Origin: Gracilimonas sp031581265
GTDB taxonomy: Bacteria > Bacteroidota > Rhodothermia > Balneolales > Balneolaceae
Assembly (NCBI RefSeq): GCF_031581265.1
Contig: NZ_JAVLBQ010000015.1
Coordinates: forward strand, 1 to 60,278
DNA: 60,278 nt
Reading direction: 5' to 3'
Below the pieces are notes generated by a model that did not search any database, had not been told where the DNA came from, and was given only the letters and a program-made list of their open reading frames with translations. The position numbers and the translations under genes were made by a program. Position 1 is the stretch's first letter; each line of letters begins with the position of its first letter. Positions 16,622 through 25,786 of the stretch are shown here, piece after piece.

Positions 16622-18318
16622 TGTTAAAGCTGTACCCTAAGATTTTTCTTTTTCTCCTGATTGTCGCAGGACTCTCCCATCCATTAATCGCCCAGCATGA
16701 ACATCATAACATGGATGGTCAGACTATGGACATGGACACTGCCAAGGCCACATGGAGAATGCCTCCCATGAATATGGAAATGCCCATGATGCCTGGGATG
16801 CATAACAAATTACCTCCGGTTGAACCTTTTCTGGCCGGAATGGGACTAACCAAAGAAGATATCCCCTACGCAAAACCCCGTGAAATTTTAGATCTGGCAG
16901 ACGGGGATACCGTTGCTCTTCAGGCTTCTATAGTCCGCCGAAGCTTGGAAGGGAAAGATTATGTGATGTATGGCTACAACGGTCAATATCCGGGTCCCTT
17001 ACTGAAAGCTCCTCAGAACAGTACGGTGGTGGTAGAATTCAACAATCAGATCGAACTTCCTACTACCGTTCACTGGCATGGATTACGTCATGATTATCGC
17101 TTCGACGGAACGATGTTTTCGCAAGACCCGGTGCAAGTTGGTGAGTCTTTTACCTACGAATTGTTTTTCCGAGATGCCGGGGTGTACTGGTATCATCCGC
17201 ATGTGCTGGAATATATTCAGCAGGACCTTGGGCTGTATGGAAACATGCTTGTAGAACCGCCAGAAGAAGATTACTACAGTCCGGTAAACCGGGAAGAGAT
17301 GGTGATACTGGATGATATTCTCATCGACGATCAGGGCCTGATCCCGTGGGGAGAATCGAGTCCGAGTCATGCCCTGATGGGACGATTTGGAAACGTGATG
17401 CTGGTGAACGGAACAACCGATTACGAATTGAACGTGGATAAAAATGAAGTGCTTCGTTTTTACATCACCAATGTGGCTAATACACGAACTTTTAACATGG
17501 TGTTTGAGGGAGCTAAGGTAAAGGTGGTTGGCTCCGACATCAGCAAATTTGAAGAAGAAGTGTATACAGAGAATGTTCCAATCGCGGTGGCTGAGCGATA
17601 TATCGTGGAAGTTTTATATGAAGAACCGGGGACCTACCCGATTTTAAACTCCATTCAGGCTATTAATCATTTTCGGGGAGAATTCTATCCACAAAAAGAC
17701 ACGCTTGGGATGGTTACGGTTTCTGAGAATGAAGTCGAAGAAACTTATACAGAAGACTTCAACACCCTGAGGGTGAATGAGGATGTGAAAACAGATATCG
17801 CCGAATTCGAAGATTATTTTGATAAGCCGGTGGACAAAGAATTGGAGCTGACCGTAGCTGTTCAAGATTTACCCATCCCAATCATGCAAGCCATGGAACT
17901 GGATACGGCCTATGTTCCCCACCTCGAATGGAATGATACCATGCCCATGATGAACTGGCTGTCGACTGGGAAACAGGTTAAGTGGATCCTTCACGATCCT
18001 GCTACCGGCAAGAAGAACATGGATATCTACTGGGATTTTAAGAAGGGAGATATTGTCAAGCTTAGGATCTTCAACAATCCTGATACTTTTCATCCTATGA
18101 ATCATCCATTCCATATCCACGGGCAGCGCCACCTCGTATTAAATATTGACGGAGTGGAAAATCCCAACATGGTTTGGAAAGATACTTCCATCATACCGGT
18201 CGGTTCTACAGTGGATCTGCTGATCGAAATGTCAAATCCCGGCAAGTGGATGATGCACTGCCATATCGGCGAACATCTGGATGCGGGAATGATGATGGGT
18301 TTTGAGGTTGGGGAGTAG
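16621..18318 (+). CDS. Multicopper oxidase
   Basis: 565-residue periplasmic three-domain copper enzyme of the CueO/CopA/laccase group. Signal peptide to about residue 24. All four copper-binding motifs are present: HWHG (His151, His153), WYHPHV (His192, His194), HPFHIHG (His495, His498, His500) and HCHIGEH followed by Met557 as axial ligand of the blue copper (His546, Cys547, His548, His552). Residues 25-63 are rich in Met and His (MPPMNMEMPMMPGMH), as in copper-tolerance oxidases, which argues for cuprous-ion detoxification over lignin-type laccase activity. Last gene of the LVIVD unit. Confidence 0.93.
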   Translation: MLKLYPKIFLFLLIVAGLSHPLIAQHEHHNMDGQTMDMDTAKATWRMPPMNMEMPMMPGMHNKLPPVEPFLAGMGLTKEDIPYAKPREILDLADGDTVALQASIVRRSLEGKDYVMYGYNGQYPGPLLKAPQNSTVVVEFNNQIELPTTVHWHGLRHDYRFDGTMFSQDPVQVGESFTYELFFRDAGVYWYHPHVLEYIQQDLGLYGNMLVEPPEEDYYSPVNREEMVILDDILIDDQGLIPWGESSPSHALMGRFGNVMLVNGTTDYELNVDKNEVLRFYITNVANTRTFNMVFEGAKVKVVGSDISKFEEEVYTENVPIAVAERYIVEVLYEEPGTYPILNSIQAINHFRGEFYPQKDTLGMVTVSENEVEETYTEDFNTLRVNEDVKTDIAEFEDYFDKPVDKELELTVAVQDLPIPIMQAMELDTAYVPHLEWNDTMPMMNWLSTGKQVKWILHDPATGKKNMDIYWDFKKGDIVKLRIFNNPDTFHPMNHPFHIHGQRHLVLNIDGVENPNMVWKDTSIIPVGSTVDLLIEMSNPGKWMMHCHIGEHLDAGMMMGFEVGE

Positions 18319-18361
18319 GTTACAGACGCTCGCAGGTAATCCTGAACCAAAACAGACTTAT

Positions 18362-18606
18362 AAACCTGAGTCCATTATAAATATCAAAAAATTGTACTCC
18401 TGAGTGCTTAAAATACTTTATTAAAAATAGTTACTTAACGCGACGGACCGTGTCCGACCATCGGCCTGATCTCAAATTCCCAAATACTTTTGATGTTATT
18501 ATTCTTTTGAGACTCTTCGCGTTAAACATGGGAAGTATTTGAAAATTATGATGCGCTCAGAGTGACAACTTTAGCTATTTTTATATCAATACAAATCAAA
18601 CTCAGG
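18362..18606 (-). repeat. Word repeat C, copy 2, beginning at the tsaD stop codon
   Basis: Read on the minus strand, CCTGAGTTTGATTTGTATTG follows the tsaD stop TAG directly, then GTTGTCACTCTGAGCG at about 18568-18553, and the far end (18362-18370) carries the inverse AAACCTGAG on the plus strand. The same ordered words make up copy 1 at 20070-20190. The middle of this copy holds extra DNA with two interleaved 9-bp inverted repeats (see findings). Gap of 288 bases with no gene. Confidence 0.7.
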
Positions 18607-19581
18607 CTACAAAGGCACCATATCCAAATCATCAAACTGACCCCGTTCGGCTTTCATTTTTCCGGTGATGGCGATCATGGCGGCATTATCGGTGCAGTAG
18701 CTTATTTTTGCGTAATAGAGCTGCACGTCCATTTCGTTGGCCATTTGTTGTGCTTTCTCCCGCAGCATGGAATTGGCTGAAACGCCACCGGCCAACAGTA
18801 CCGTTTTCACTCCGGTTTTTTGGATAGCTTTCTTTAGTTTTTTAACCAACACTTCAGCAATCGCAAAAGAGACACTGGCACAAATATCATTCAGGTGATC
18901 CTGGATCCACTCGTCTTCTTTTTCCTGTAAATAATAGAGCACGCTGGTTTTTAGTCCGGAGAAACTGAAATCAAGTCCTTTGTGTAATAGTGCCTGGGGG
19001 AATTTATGGAAATTTGGGTCTCCTTCTTTAGCCAGTTTGTCCATATGCGGCCCCGCAGGATATGGCAGCCCCAGCAACTTCCCAATCTTGTCAAAAGCTT
19101 CACCGGCGGCATCGTCGCGGGTTTCACCTATGATCTCATGTTTAAATGCAGACTTCACATGAACCAGTTGTGTATGTCCCCCGGAGACGGTAAGTGATAT
19201 CAGTGGGAAATCCGGTTCATGATCAATGAAGTTTGCATAGATATGGGCAGCCATATGGTTCACCCCGATCAGTGGAATATTTCTGGAGAGAGCCAGCCCT
19301 TTGGCAAAACAAATTCCAACCAACAGTGAACCAAGTAGTCCCGGTCCTTGCGTTACAGCAATGGCTTCAATGTCCTCTATTGAAACATCTGCTTCTTCGA
19401 GTGCCTGCTCTACCGTTTGGGTGATCGTTTTCTGGTGAGCCCGGGAAGCCAGCTCCGGCACCACGCCCCCAAATTTAAGGTGAACAGATTGCGAAGCTAT
19501 GATATTGGACTGAATGCCCTGATCGGTAAGTACCGCTGCAGAAGTGTCGTCACAAGATGATTCGATGGCTAAAATATTCAT
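18607..19581 (-). CDS. tsaD: tRNA N6-adenosine threonylcarbamoyltransferase subunit TsaD
   Basis: Transfers the threonylcarbamoyl group to A37 of ANN-decoding tRNAs, with TsaB and TsaE. 324 residues, ASKHA fold. Starts MNILAIESSCDDTSAAV; the metal-binding histidines are His109 and His113 in GVNHMAAHIYA; SLTVSGGHTQLV, LAGGVSANSMLR and the closing Asp motif YCTDNAAMIA are all present. The stop TAG is followed at once by the C-family repeat. Essential in most bacteria. Confidence 0.97.
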   Translation of the reverse strand: MNILAIESSCDDTSAAVLTDQGIQSNIIASQSVHLKFGGVVPELASRAHQKTITQTVEQALEEADVSIEDIEAIAVTQGPGLLGSLLVGICFAKGLALSRNIPLIGVNHMAAHIYANFIDHEPDFPLISLTVSGGHTQLVHVKSAFKHEIIGETRDDAAGEAFDKIGKLLGLPYPAGPHMDKLAKEGDPNFHKFPQALLHKGLDFSFSGLKTSVLYYLQEKEDEWIQDHLNDICASVSFAIAEVLVKKLKKAIQKTGVKTVLLAGGVSANSMLREKAQQMANEMDVQLYYAKISYCTDNAAMIAITGKMKAERGQFDDLDMVPL

Positions 19582-19617
19582 ATCCCAAAGATACGAATGT
19601 TGGGCTTAATCTACATT

Positions 19618-19758
19618 TCGAATGGAACGCAGATTACACGGATTTTCGCTGATTTGAAATAGACTGTTAAGCAACCTCGCAGGTTCTACACCATTGATGA
19701 ATTATTTATTCCGTGACTATCCACAGCATCTGCGTTATCCGCGTTCTATTCCATCAGG
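19618..19758 (-). repeat. Word repeat B, inverted pair
   Basis: On the plus strand GAACGCAGATTACACGGATT (starting near 19625) and, further on, CATCTGCGTTATCCGCGTTC (starting near 19727) are imperfect reverse complements, so the 140 bases can fold on themselves. The pair lies between the 59-residue membrane-protein gene and tsaD, and starts about 25 bases behind the stop of the former. Confidence 0.65.
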
Positions 19759-19782
19759 TTATACTTATCTCAAATACAAAAT

Positions 19783-19962
19783 TTATTTTTTATTTCTCTC
19801 AATGTCATTTCTATCTGACAAGCTTCTTGCAATTCGTTCTGTGTTAGCGGCTATTTGTTCTGTTGCGGTTATCAATCGCAATACCAACCATAAAACAACA
19901 CCAATTATAATTGTGTAAATAATTAACGGAATAAGTACAAATAAAGAACCGGCTGCAAACAT
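19783..19962 (-). CDS. Small membrane protein (59 residues)
   Basis: Reading from ATG at 19962 to TAA at 19783 gives 59 residues: a hydrophobic segment at about 5-29 (LFVLIPLIIYTIIIGVVLWL) followed by a charged amphipathic tail (TEQIAANTERIARSLSDR) and a basic end. This looks like a single-pass membrane protein with a cytoplasmic coiled coil. The composition is coherent and it fills an otherwise empty stretch; the opposite-strand reading there has no protein-like features. Function unknown; no close Shine-Dalgarno site. Confidence 0.6.
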   Translation of the reverse strand: MFAAGSLFVLIPLIIYTIIIGVVLWLVLRLITATEQIAANTERIARSLSDRNDIERNKK

Positions 19963-20069
19963 ATTTTCTATGTATTAGTTATAGTTTAGTCTCATAAATA
20001 AGTTTTATTCTTCAGCCTTTCAATAACAAAATTTGCCTTATTTAATTCTTGGAGTATGATGAAGCCCCT

Positions 20070-20190
20070 AAACCTGAGTTCGATTAAAAGTTTCAAGAAG
20101 TTGTCATCCTGATCGCTTAGAATGCATTTTAATACGCTCAGAGTGACAACTAAAGCCTTTTGTAAATCAATATAAATCAAACTCAGGTTT
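20070..20190 (-). repeat. Word repeat C, copy 1, beginning at the stop of the 1025-residue gene
   Basis: A 121-base fold-back element. Outer arms AAACCTGAGTTCGATT (20070-20085) and AATCAAACTCAGGTTT (20175-20190) pair at 15 of 16 positions; inner arms GTTGTCATCCTGATCG and CGCTCAGAGTGACAAC pair at about 13 of 16. It starts four bases after the stop TGA (20197-20195) of the upstream gene. The inner word belongs to a type (TGTCA..CTGAGCG) that I know as a frequent intergenic word in bacterial genomes. Confidence 0.75.
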
Positions 20191-20194
20191 AAAC

Positions 20195-23100
20195 TCACCA
20201 GCCTGGTGATATCTGAAATCCAAATACTCCTGTTTTGTCGGGTCGCTGAAAGGGGACGGCGTAGTAGAATTCGGTAATCAAGTATCCCAGGATATTTATA
20301 CGAAGACTTAAGCCGGTACTGAAAACAGGTACATTGTCTGACGTTTCATCGGTGGTCCATTTAAAATCCGGAGTACGAGTATCGCTCCAGGCAAGTCCGC
20401 CATCCACGAAAGCAGTAAGTGTACTGGGTAGTATCCTTGATCTGAATAATGCCAAATCCTCAACACCTGTAACCGGCAGCCGAACTTCAGCATTTAACAC
20501 GCCTATTCGGTTGCCATAAAGGCGATCAAATTCCGGGCAACCATCCCCGGGAGAGTCACTGCATTCTACTGCGGTAAACGAACTTAAATTATAGCCCCTC
20601 ACCAACCTTGGATTACCAACATAATTAGGACTCAACCGGCGGTCACCTAAATCTTCGAAATATCTTCCGCTGTGTAGGGCTCGGAAGCCAATCGTGATCG
20701 GTTCTACGTAAAAATATTTCTTGAAATCAGCCAAAGCCTCCACATAAGATAATGAGCCTACAGTCGGTGATACTTCAAACCGCATCCGGTGACCGTTAAT
20801 TGGTCCCGTGAAAGCGGAAACTGAGTTATCCTCCACATAAGCTGTGGAAGCGTTAAATAAATTAAGTGGGGACGGCTCCAGAATATTCGCATCTGTAAAC
20901 TCTCTTTTAAAAGGGACACCACGTCCCGAGAAATAAACTTGCTGTCGCTCAGTATCATACCAGAGATGTGTATATCCGGCTGAAAACTCAAATCGCTGAG
21001 TACCTGTGAGCGGATACAATCCCAAGGCAGAAATTCGTTCCTGAAATACTCGCTGCCTCAGGCTTATCACTGATACGGGAGCAATTACTTGCTCACCATC
21101 TAAAGTTGTGGTATCGTTTCTACTCGTGGCTCTCTTGGTATTTCTGTACACTTGGTGACTCGCCGAAGCCCCCCAAATAAACCTGTTATCCCGATTCAAG
21201 TAAGCTACCTGACCGGCTACATCCTGTATACGCCCCTGCATTCTGACTGTTGAAAAAAGCTGATGCTGATTCAGCATATCGCTGAAACTTACACTGACAC
21301 CCCCTGCTACTCCGGCACCAAACTGACTGGAAATGCCTACACCCCCACCCCCGGTAATATAATCGAGCATTAGTTTAGGATGATAATCTTCTATACCAAA
21401 GCTGGTGTCGGCCGGTAAATCAGTAATTGGGTTTTCCAGATTGGATAGCATCTGGTAATTTCCTTCAGCAGTCCGTCCAGGTAAAGCATCTGAATTTGCA
21501 ATTTGGAATGTTGGGCTTACCGGAGTACCGGCTTTCATATCTTCGTTGATCTGATAAACACTGTAGTTAGATTTTTCAAAAACCGTAGCCATCATCTCAC
21601 CGGTATTAGATGCTACTGTTAAAGCAGGTGAAAGTTTACTAATTCCTGAAACACCTGTATTAGCATCGGTTACCCGATAAGCACTATTTGATGAAAATTC
21701 ATACCTGAAAATATCACTAAAACCCTCATAATCGGATACAAAATAAATTGAACGGCCATCCGGGCTGTACTGAGGACTGATATGTTTTGCTTCCTCAAAG
21801 TAAGGCAATAACTCAATATCTCCAGTTTTAATAGTGAGTTCTGCAATTTTTGTATTACCGAATAACATCTTTTCAAAATCAGTATCTGATCCGCGATCAG
21901 TCACAAAAGCAATGTTACTGCCATCAGGAGACCAAGTGGGTTGTAAATCTGAATAGGAGTCTTGTGTTAAATTTTTCAGTGAATCTGTTTCTAAGTTGTA
22001 TAGGTATAAATCGGTATATCCTCCATCAGCGCCGGAAAAGGCAATGGTATTACCATCGGGAGACCATGCCGGATTTGTGATCGCATCCACATCCCCAAAA
22101 CTCAAGCGTCTTTCTATCTTCCCCGATTGTACATCAATGATTGCGATCTGGTTGTCTCCTTCTGCAAAAACGACGGCCGCAAATTTTTCACTATCCGGCG
22201 ACCAGCTTCCTGAAGATTCAACAAATCGGAGTGCACTCAGGTGAGGGTCCATATTTGTGGACGTTAATTTTCGAATGATTTCCCCGGATTCAGCATCGGC
22301 AAGGAATAGTTCAATTGAAAAAATGTTCTTTTCTGAAATAAAGGCAATGTAATTTCCGTCGGGACTTAATGATGGGGCAACATTGATGGTCCCTGTATCC
22401 TTTTCTTCCCCTAGTATTAACTCTCCTACCTCATTGGGCTTTGACCTGATTTCAATATCATCTTTGTATTTATCCCTGATGGAATTTTGCCATAGCGTAG
22501 AAACGGAATCTCTTGATATCCCTAAAACATCCTTGAAGCCTTGATTCAATCCGTTTTTTGCTGAGGCTATATATAAATCTGACACAGATTCATCTCCCCA
22601 ATTTCCTGCAATGAATGTCCAAACCGAATGACCAAATCTATAGGGAAAATATTCGCGACTATTTGACAATTCTTTTATAGTGGGTAAATCGTCATTTTGA
22701 AGGGCATCCCGAAGCCACATAGCCGTGTGTGGATCTTCAGGCCCAACAGAAAGATATTCAGCCATTCCCTCTATAAACCAAAGTGGTAATTGACTGGTTG
22801 ACTGAATTCCGCCGATTTCGTCCTGACGAGCGATATCATATTGAAAAGCGTGCACCAACTCATGCCCAAGCACATGATTCGTGCTTTGATTGGCTTCCGC
22901 AAAAGGCATTACAATGCGATTTCTGAGTCCTTCTGTTACTCCTCCCGTGCCAACTCCTACTCGTGGAACTATATCATTTTGTTGAAAATCAGCATGGTTA
23001 GCATATATTATCAGTGGATTTGGTGAGCTAAAACTGTGCTCCAAAATAATGGAATGCCTCATATACCACCGTTCCGAAAGTCGCCCCAGATCTTTTATAG

Positions 23101-23272
23101 CTTTCTCTTCTTTAGGGTAATGATAGATATCAAAATGATCTGTTTTTAAGATCTGGAAGTCAAAGTCTTCATATTGCACATTGTATCTTCCAAAATATTG
23201 AGCCTCCAAAGAGAATGGAACGAGGGTTAAGATTAAAACAATGAGACTTAGTAATAATTTACGTAAAGACAT
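20195..23272 (-). CDS. Secreted metallopeptidase / PD40 propeller / BamA-like barrel protein
   Basis: 1025 residues with three parts. After a signal peptide (5-24) comes a gluzincin-like domain with HELVH at 137-141 and the third ligand Glu168 in WFIEGMAEYL, which is the M1/MA-clan layout. Residues about 290-600 hold TolB-like PD40 repeats (LSPDGNYIAFIS, WSPDGNTIAFSG, YSPDGRSIYFVS). From about 640 to the end there is an Omp85/surface-antigen-like beta barrel with a terminal aromatic residue (FGFQISPGW). It is probably an outer-membrane protein with the peptidase domain facing the periplasm or outside; substrate unknown. Family members are known in Bacteroidota and Gemmatimonadota. Confidence 0.85.
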   Translation of the reverse strand: MSLRKLLLSLIVLILTLVPFSLEAQYFGRYNVQYEDFDFQILKTDHFDIYHYPKEEKAIKDLGRLSERWYMRHSIILEHSFSSPNPLIIYANHADFQQNDIVPRVGVGTGGVTEGLRNRIVMPFAEANQSTNHVLGHELVHAFQYDIARQDEIGGIQSTSQLPLWFIEGMAEYLSVGPEDPHTAMWLRDALQNDDLPTIKELSNSREYFPYRFGHSVWTFIAGNWGDESVSDLYIASAKNGLNQGFKDVLGISRDSVSTLWQNSIRDKYKDDIEIRSKPNEVGELILGEEKDTGTINVAPSLSPDGNYIAFISEKNIFSIELFLADAESGEIIRKLTSTNMDPHLSALRFVESSGSWSPDSEKFAAVVFAEGDNQIAIIDVQSGKIERRLSFGDVDAITNPAWSPDGNTIAFSGADGGYTDLYLYNLETDSLKNLTQDSYSDLQPTWSPDGSNIAFVTDRGSDTDFEKMLFGNTKIAELTIKTGDIELLPYFEEAKHISPQYSPDGRSIYFVSDYEGFSDIFRYEFSSNSAYRVTDANTGVSGISKLSPALTVASNTGEMMATVFEKSNYSVYQINEDMKAGTPVSPTFQIANSDALPGRTAEGNYQMLSNLENPITDLPADTSFGIEDYHPKLMLDYITGGGGVGISSQFGAGVAGGVSVSFSDMLNQHQLFSTVRMQGRIQDVAGQVAYLNRDNRFIWGASASHQVYRNTKRATSRNDTTTLDGEQVIAPVSVISLRQRVFQERISALGLYPLTGTQRFEFSAGYTHLWYDTERQQVYFSGRGVPFKREFTDANILEPSPLNLFNASTAYVEDNSVSAFTGPINGHRMRFEVSPTVGSLSYVEALADFKKYFYVEPITIGFRALHSGRYFEDLGDRRLSPNYVGNPRLVRGYNLSSFTAVECSDSPGDGCPEFDRLYGNRIGVLNAEVRLPVTGVEDLALFRSRILPSTLTAFVDGGLAWSDTRTPDFKWTTDETSDNVPVFSTGLSLRINILGYLITEFYYAVPFQRPDKTGVFGFQISPGW

Positions 23273-23473
23273 TTATTCAGCTATCTGATTAATTTTATAT
23301 CAACTTTTCATTTACACCAATAAAAAAGTTATTAGATAGCAAGCGTTCATTTTAATAACCATTTATACTTAAGACTATGATAAGTATTATCCTGAAAATT
23401 TTAGTCTTCTATAAAATCAGGATATTACAAGTTGCTTAATCTTTTGGAGGAAATTACGTAGGACGAATTAGGT

Positions 23474-23593
23474 GGGTTTTCGCTGATTGGATATGCTACC
23501 TACCAACTTCGTATTGTCAGCAGGTCCTACTTTTTGTTAAATCAATTTGCTCAGCGACCATCCGCTCAATCGGCGTCATCCGTGTTCTTTGCC
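23474..23593. repeat. Word repeat B, degenerate copy
   Basis: GGGTTTTCGCTGATTGG at 23474-23490 and, inverted, CTCAGCGACCATCCGCTCAA with CGTCATCCGTGTTC up to 23593. The words match those at 13102-13148 and 19618-19758. Confidence 0.55.
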
Positions 23594-23695
23594 AATTTCC
23601 GCTATTGTGAAAAACCCTTCCAGAATTCAAACAATTAGCCTAAATTTGGCAACCAGCTCAAGACTCTGGAAGGGGTGTGATTGATTTAAAACCCC

Positions 23696-23733
23696 AAAAA
23701 AATCCCGCTTCGGAAAACCAAAGCGGGATTTTT
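23696..23733 (-). terminator. Intrinsic terminator of dnaK
   Basis: Perfect 10-bp stem AATCCCGCTT (23701-23710) / AAGCGGGATT (23721-23730), flanked by an A run on one side and a T run on the other, so it could work in both directions. It lies about 40 bases past the dnaK stop. Confidence 0.9.
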
Positions 23734-23770
23734 AAATTTATCGAGAGTAAGTGAGAAAACTCAGCTTACT

Positions 23771-25735
23771 TTATTTCTTTTCGTCTTCGTCGTCAACTAC
23801 TTCGTAATCTGCATCAACGGCTTCTTCGCCATCTTCTGATTCTGAAGAAGCACCTTCTCCGTCAGTAGCACCTGCTGCACCCTGAGCTCCTGCTCCGGGA
23901 CCACCTGCTGCGCCACCGGCGGCAGCTTCTTCCTGAGTAGCCTTATAGATTTCCTCGGAAGCACCTGACCAAGCTTGGTTCACAGCTTCTATAGCTGCAT
24001 CAATCTCGTCCATGTTTTCTTCCTTATGTGCTTTCTCGAGGTTTTCAACGGCCTCTTCAATGGCTTTCTTATTTTCATCGGAAATCTTGTCACCGTATTC
24101 ATCAAGCTGCTTCTTGGTTGAAAATACAAGACTGTCTGCCTGGTTGAGCTTTTCAATGCGCTCACGCAACTTCTTGTCTTCTTCTTCGTGCTCTTCGGCA
24201 GCTTGCTTCATTTTTTCGATGTCTTCTTCGCTTAACCCTGAAGAAGATTCGATTCGAATACTTTGCTCTTTTCCGGTTCCTTTGTCTTGTGCCTTAATGT
24301 TCAATACACCATTTGCATCAATATCGAATGTTACTTCAATCTGGGGCACCCCGCGTGGAGCCGGGGGAATTCCATCTAAGTGGAAGCGACCAAGCGTTCT
24401 GTTATCTTGAGCTTTGGCACGCTCACCTTGAAGCACATGAATTTCAACACTGCTTTGATTGTCGGCAGCGGTTGAGAACGTCTGTGATTTGCTGGTTGGG
24501 ATCGTACTGTTGGCTTCGATCAATGGAGTCATAACACCACCCATTGTCTCGATACCAAGAGTAAGCGGGGTTACATCAAGCAGTACTACATCGTCAACAT
24601 CGCCGGACATCACACCACCTTGAATAGCAGCTCCCACAGCAACAACTTCATCAGGATTTACTCCTTTGCTTGGATCTTTACCAAAGAATTCCTTCACCGC
24701 TTCCTGGATTTTAGGAATTCGGGTTGATCCACCAACAAGAATTACCTGATCGATTTCGGATTTATTCAACCCGGCATCATCCATTGCTTTTTTGCAAGGA
24801 TCAATGGAGCGTTTCACCAAGTCATCCACCAACTGCTCAAATTTGGCACGGCTTATGTCGATATTCAGGTGTTTAGGTCCTGAATCCGTGGCTGTTACAA
24901 ATGGTAAGTTAACATTGGTTTTTTGTGAACTTGAAAGCTCAATCTTGGCTTTCTCAGCAGCATCTTTGAGTCGCTGCATAGCCATTGGATCTTCGCGAAG
25001 GTCAATACCCTCGTCTTTCTTAAACTCATCAGCTAAGAAATCGATAATGCGCTCGTCAAAGTCATCGCCACCAAGGTGGGTATCGCCACTGGTTGACTTC
25101 ACTTCAAAAACACCGTCACCTAATTCCAGAATAGAGATATCAAAAGTACCTCCACCCAAGTCATAAACTGCGATGGTTTGATCGGTTTCTTTTTTATCAA
25201 GTCCGTATGCAAGTGATGCCGCGGTGGGCTCATTGATAATTCGTTTCACTTCAAGTCCGGCAATTTTACCGGCTTCCTGCGTAGCCTTTCGCTGAGCATC
25301 ATTAAAGTAAGCCGGTACGGTAATTACCGCTTCCGTTACTTTCTCACCTAAATACTCTTCTGCAGTTTGCTTCATTTTTTGAAGTACCATTGCAGAAATT
25401 TCCTGAGGTGCATACAGGCGATCTTCAATTTTTACACGAGCAGTATTATCGTCTGCTTTTGTAATTTCATACGAAACCTGCCTGGTTTCGTCTTTTACCT
25501 CATCATACATTCGCCCCATGAAACGCTTCACAGAAGCAACGGTTTTATCCGGGTTGGTGATAGCCTGACGTTTTGCAGGCGCTCCCACCAAGCGTTCACC
25601 ATCTTTGGTGAAAGCAACAACTGAAGGCGTCGTTCTTCCTCCTTCGCTGTTTTGGATTACAACCGGCTCGTTACCCTCCATTACGGCAACACACGAGTTG
25701 GTAGTTCCTAAGTCAATTCCTATAATTTTTCCCAT
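23771..25735 (-). CDS. dnaK: Chaperone DnaK (Hsp70)
   Basis: ATP-driven folding chaperone; 654 residues. Nucleotide-binding domain opens with GKIIGIDLGTTNSCVAVMEG and includes IAVYDLGGGTFDISIL and VILVGGSTRIPKIQ; the linker region VVLLDVTPLTLGIET leads to the substrate-binding domain; the lid ends in a Gly/Ala-rich stretch and the usual acidic tail (DADYEVVDDEDE). grpE and dnaJ are not adjacent. hsp20 lies 200 bases upstream on the same strand, separated by repeats, so the two heat-shock genes may have separate promoters. No CIRCE element is seen. Confidence 0.98.
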   Translation of the reverse strand: MGKIIGIDLGTTNSCVAVMEGNEPVVIQNSEGGRTTPSVVAFTKDGERLVGAPAKRQAITNPDKTVASVKRFMGRMYDEVKDETRQVSYEITKADDNTARVKIEDRLYAPQEISAMVLQKMKQTAEEYLGEKVTEAVITVPAYFNDAQRKATQEAGKIAGLEVKRIINEPTAASLAYGLDKKETDQTIAVYDLGGGTFDISILELGDGVFEVKSTSGDTHLGGDDFDERIIDFLADEFKKDEGIDLREDPMAMQRLKDAAEKAKIELSSSQKTNVNLPFVTATDSGPKHLNIDISRAKFEQLVDDLVKRSIDPCKKAMDDAGLNKSEIDQVILVGGSTRIPKIQEAVKEFFGKDPSKGVNPDEVVAVGAAIQGGVMSGDVDDVVLLDVTPLTLGIETMGGVMTPLIEANSTIPTSKSQTFSTAADNQSSVEIHVLQGERAKAQDNRTLGRFHLDGIPPAPRGVPQIEVTFDIDANGVLNIKAQDKGTGKEQSIRIESSSGLSEEDIEKMKQAAEEHEEEDKKLRERIEKLNQADSLVFSTKKQLDEYGDKISDENKKAIEEAVENLEKAHKEENMDEIDAAIEAVNQAWSGASEEIYKATQEEAAAGGAAGGPGAGAQGAAGATDGEGASSESEDGEEAVDADYEVVDDEDEKK

Positions 25736-25786
25736 TGGTCTGTTCTGTTTTACTTTTTACTGTTATTAATATTCTTATCAATTTTC

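Larger units (their letters stand above)
23273..23770. other. 498-base gap between dnaK and the 1025-residue gene
   Basis: No gene is seen. It holds the dnaK terminator (23696-23733), a B-family word tract (23474-23593), and must contain the minus-strand promoter of the gene ending at 20195. Confidence 0.7.

Noticed and set aside
19694..19918. 74-residue plus-strand frame between tsaD and the 1025-residue gene
   Set aside because: It starts inside a word-type repeat and overlaps, on the other strand, a frame with a clear membrane helix and charged tail, which is the better candidate.
24012..25166. Two long plus-strand frames (132 and 124 residues) inside dnaK
   Set aside because: Both are Ser/Phe-rich shadows opposite the well-supported dnaK frame; typical antisense frames of a codon-biased gene.
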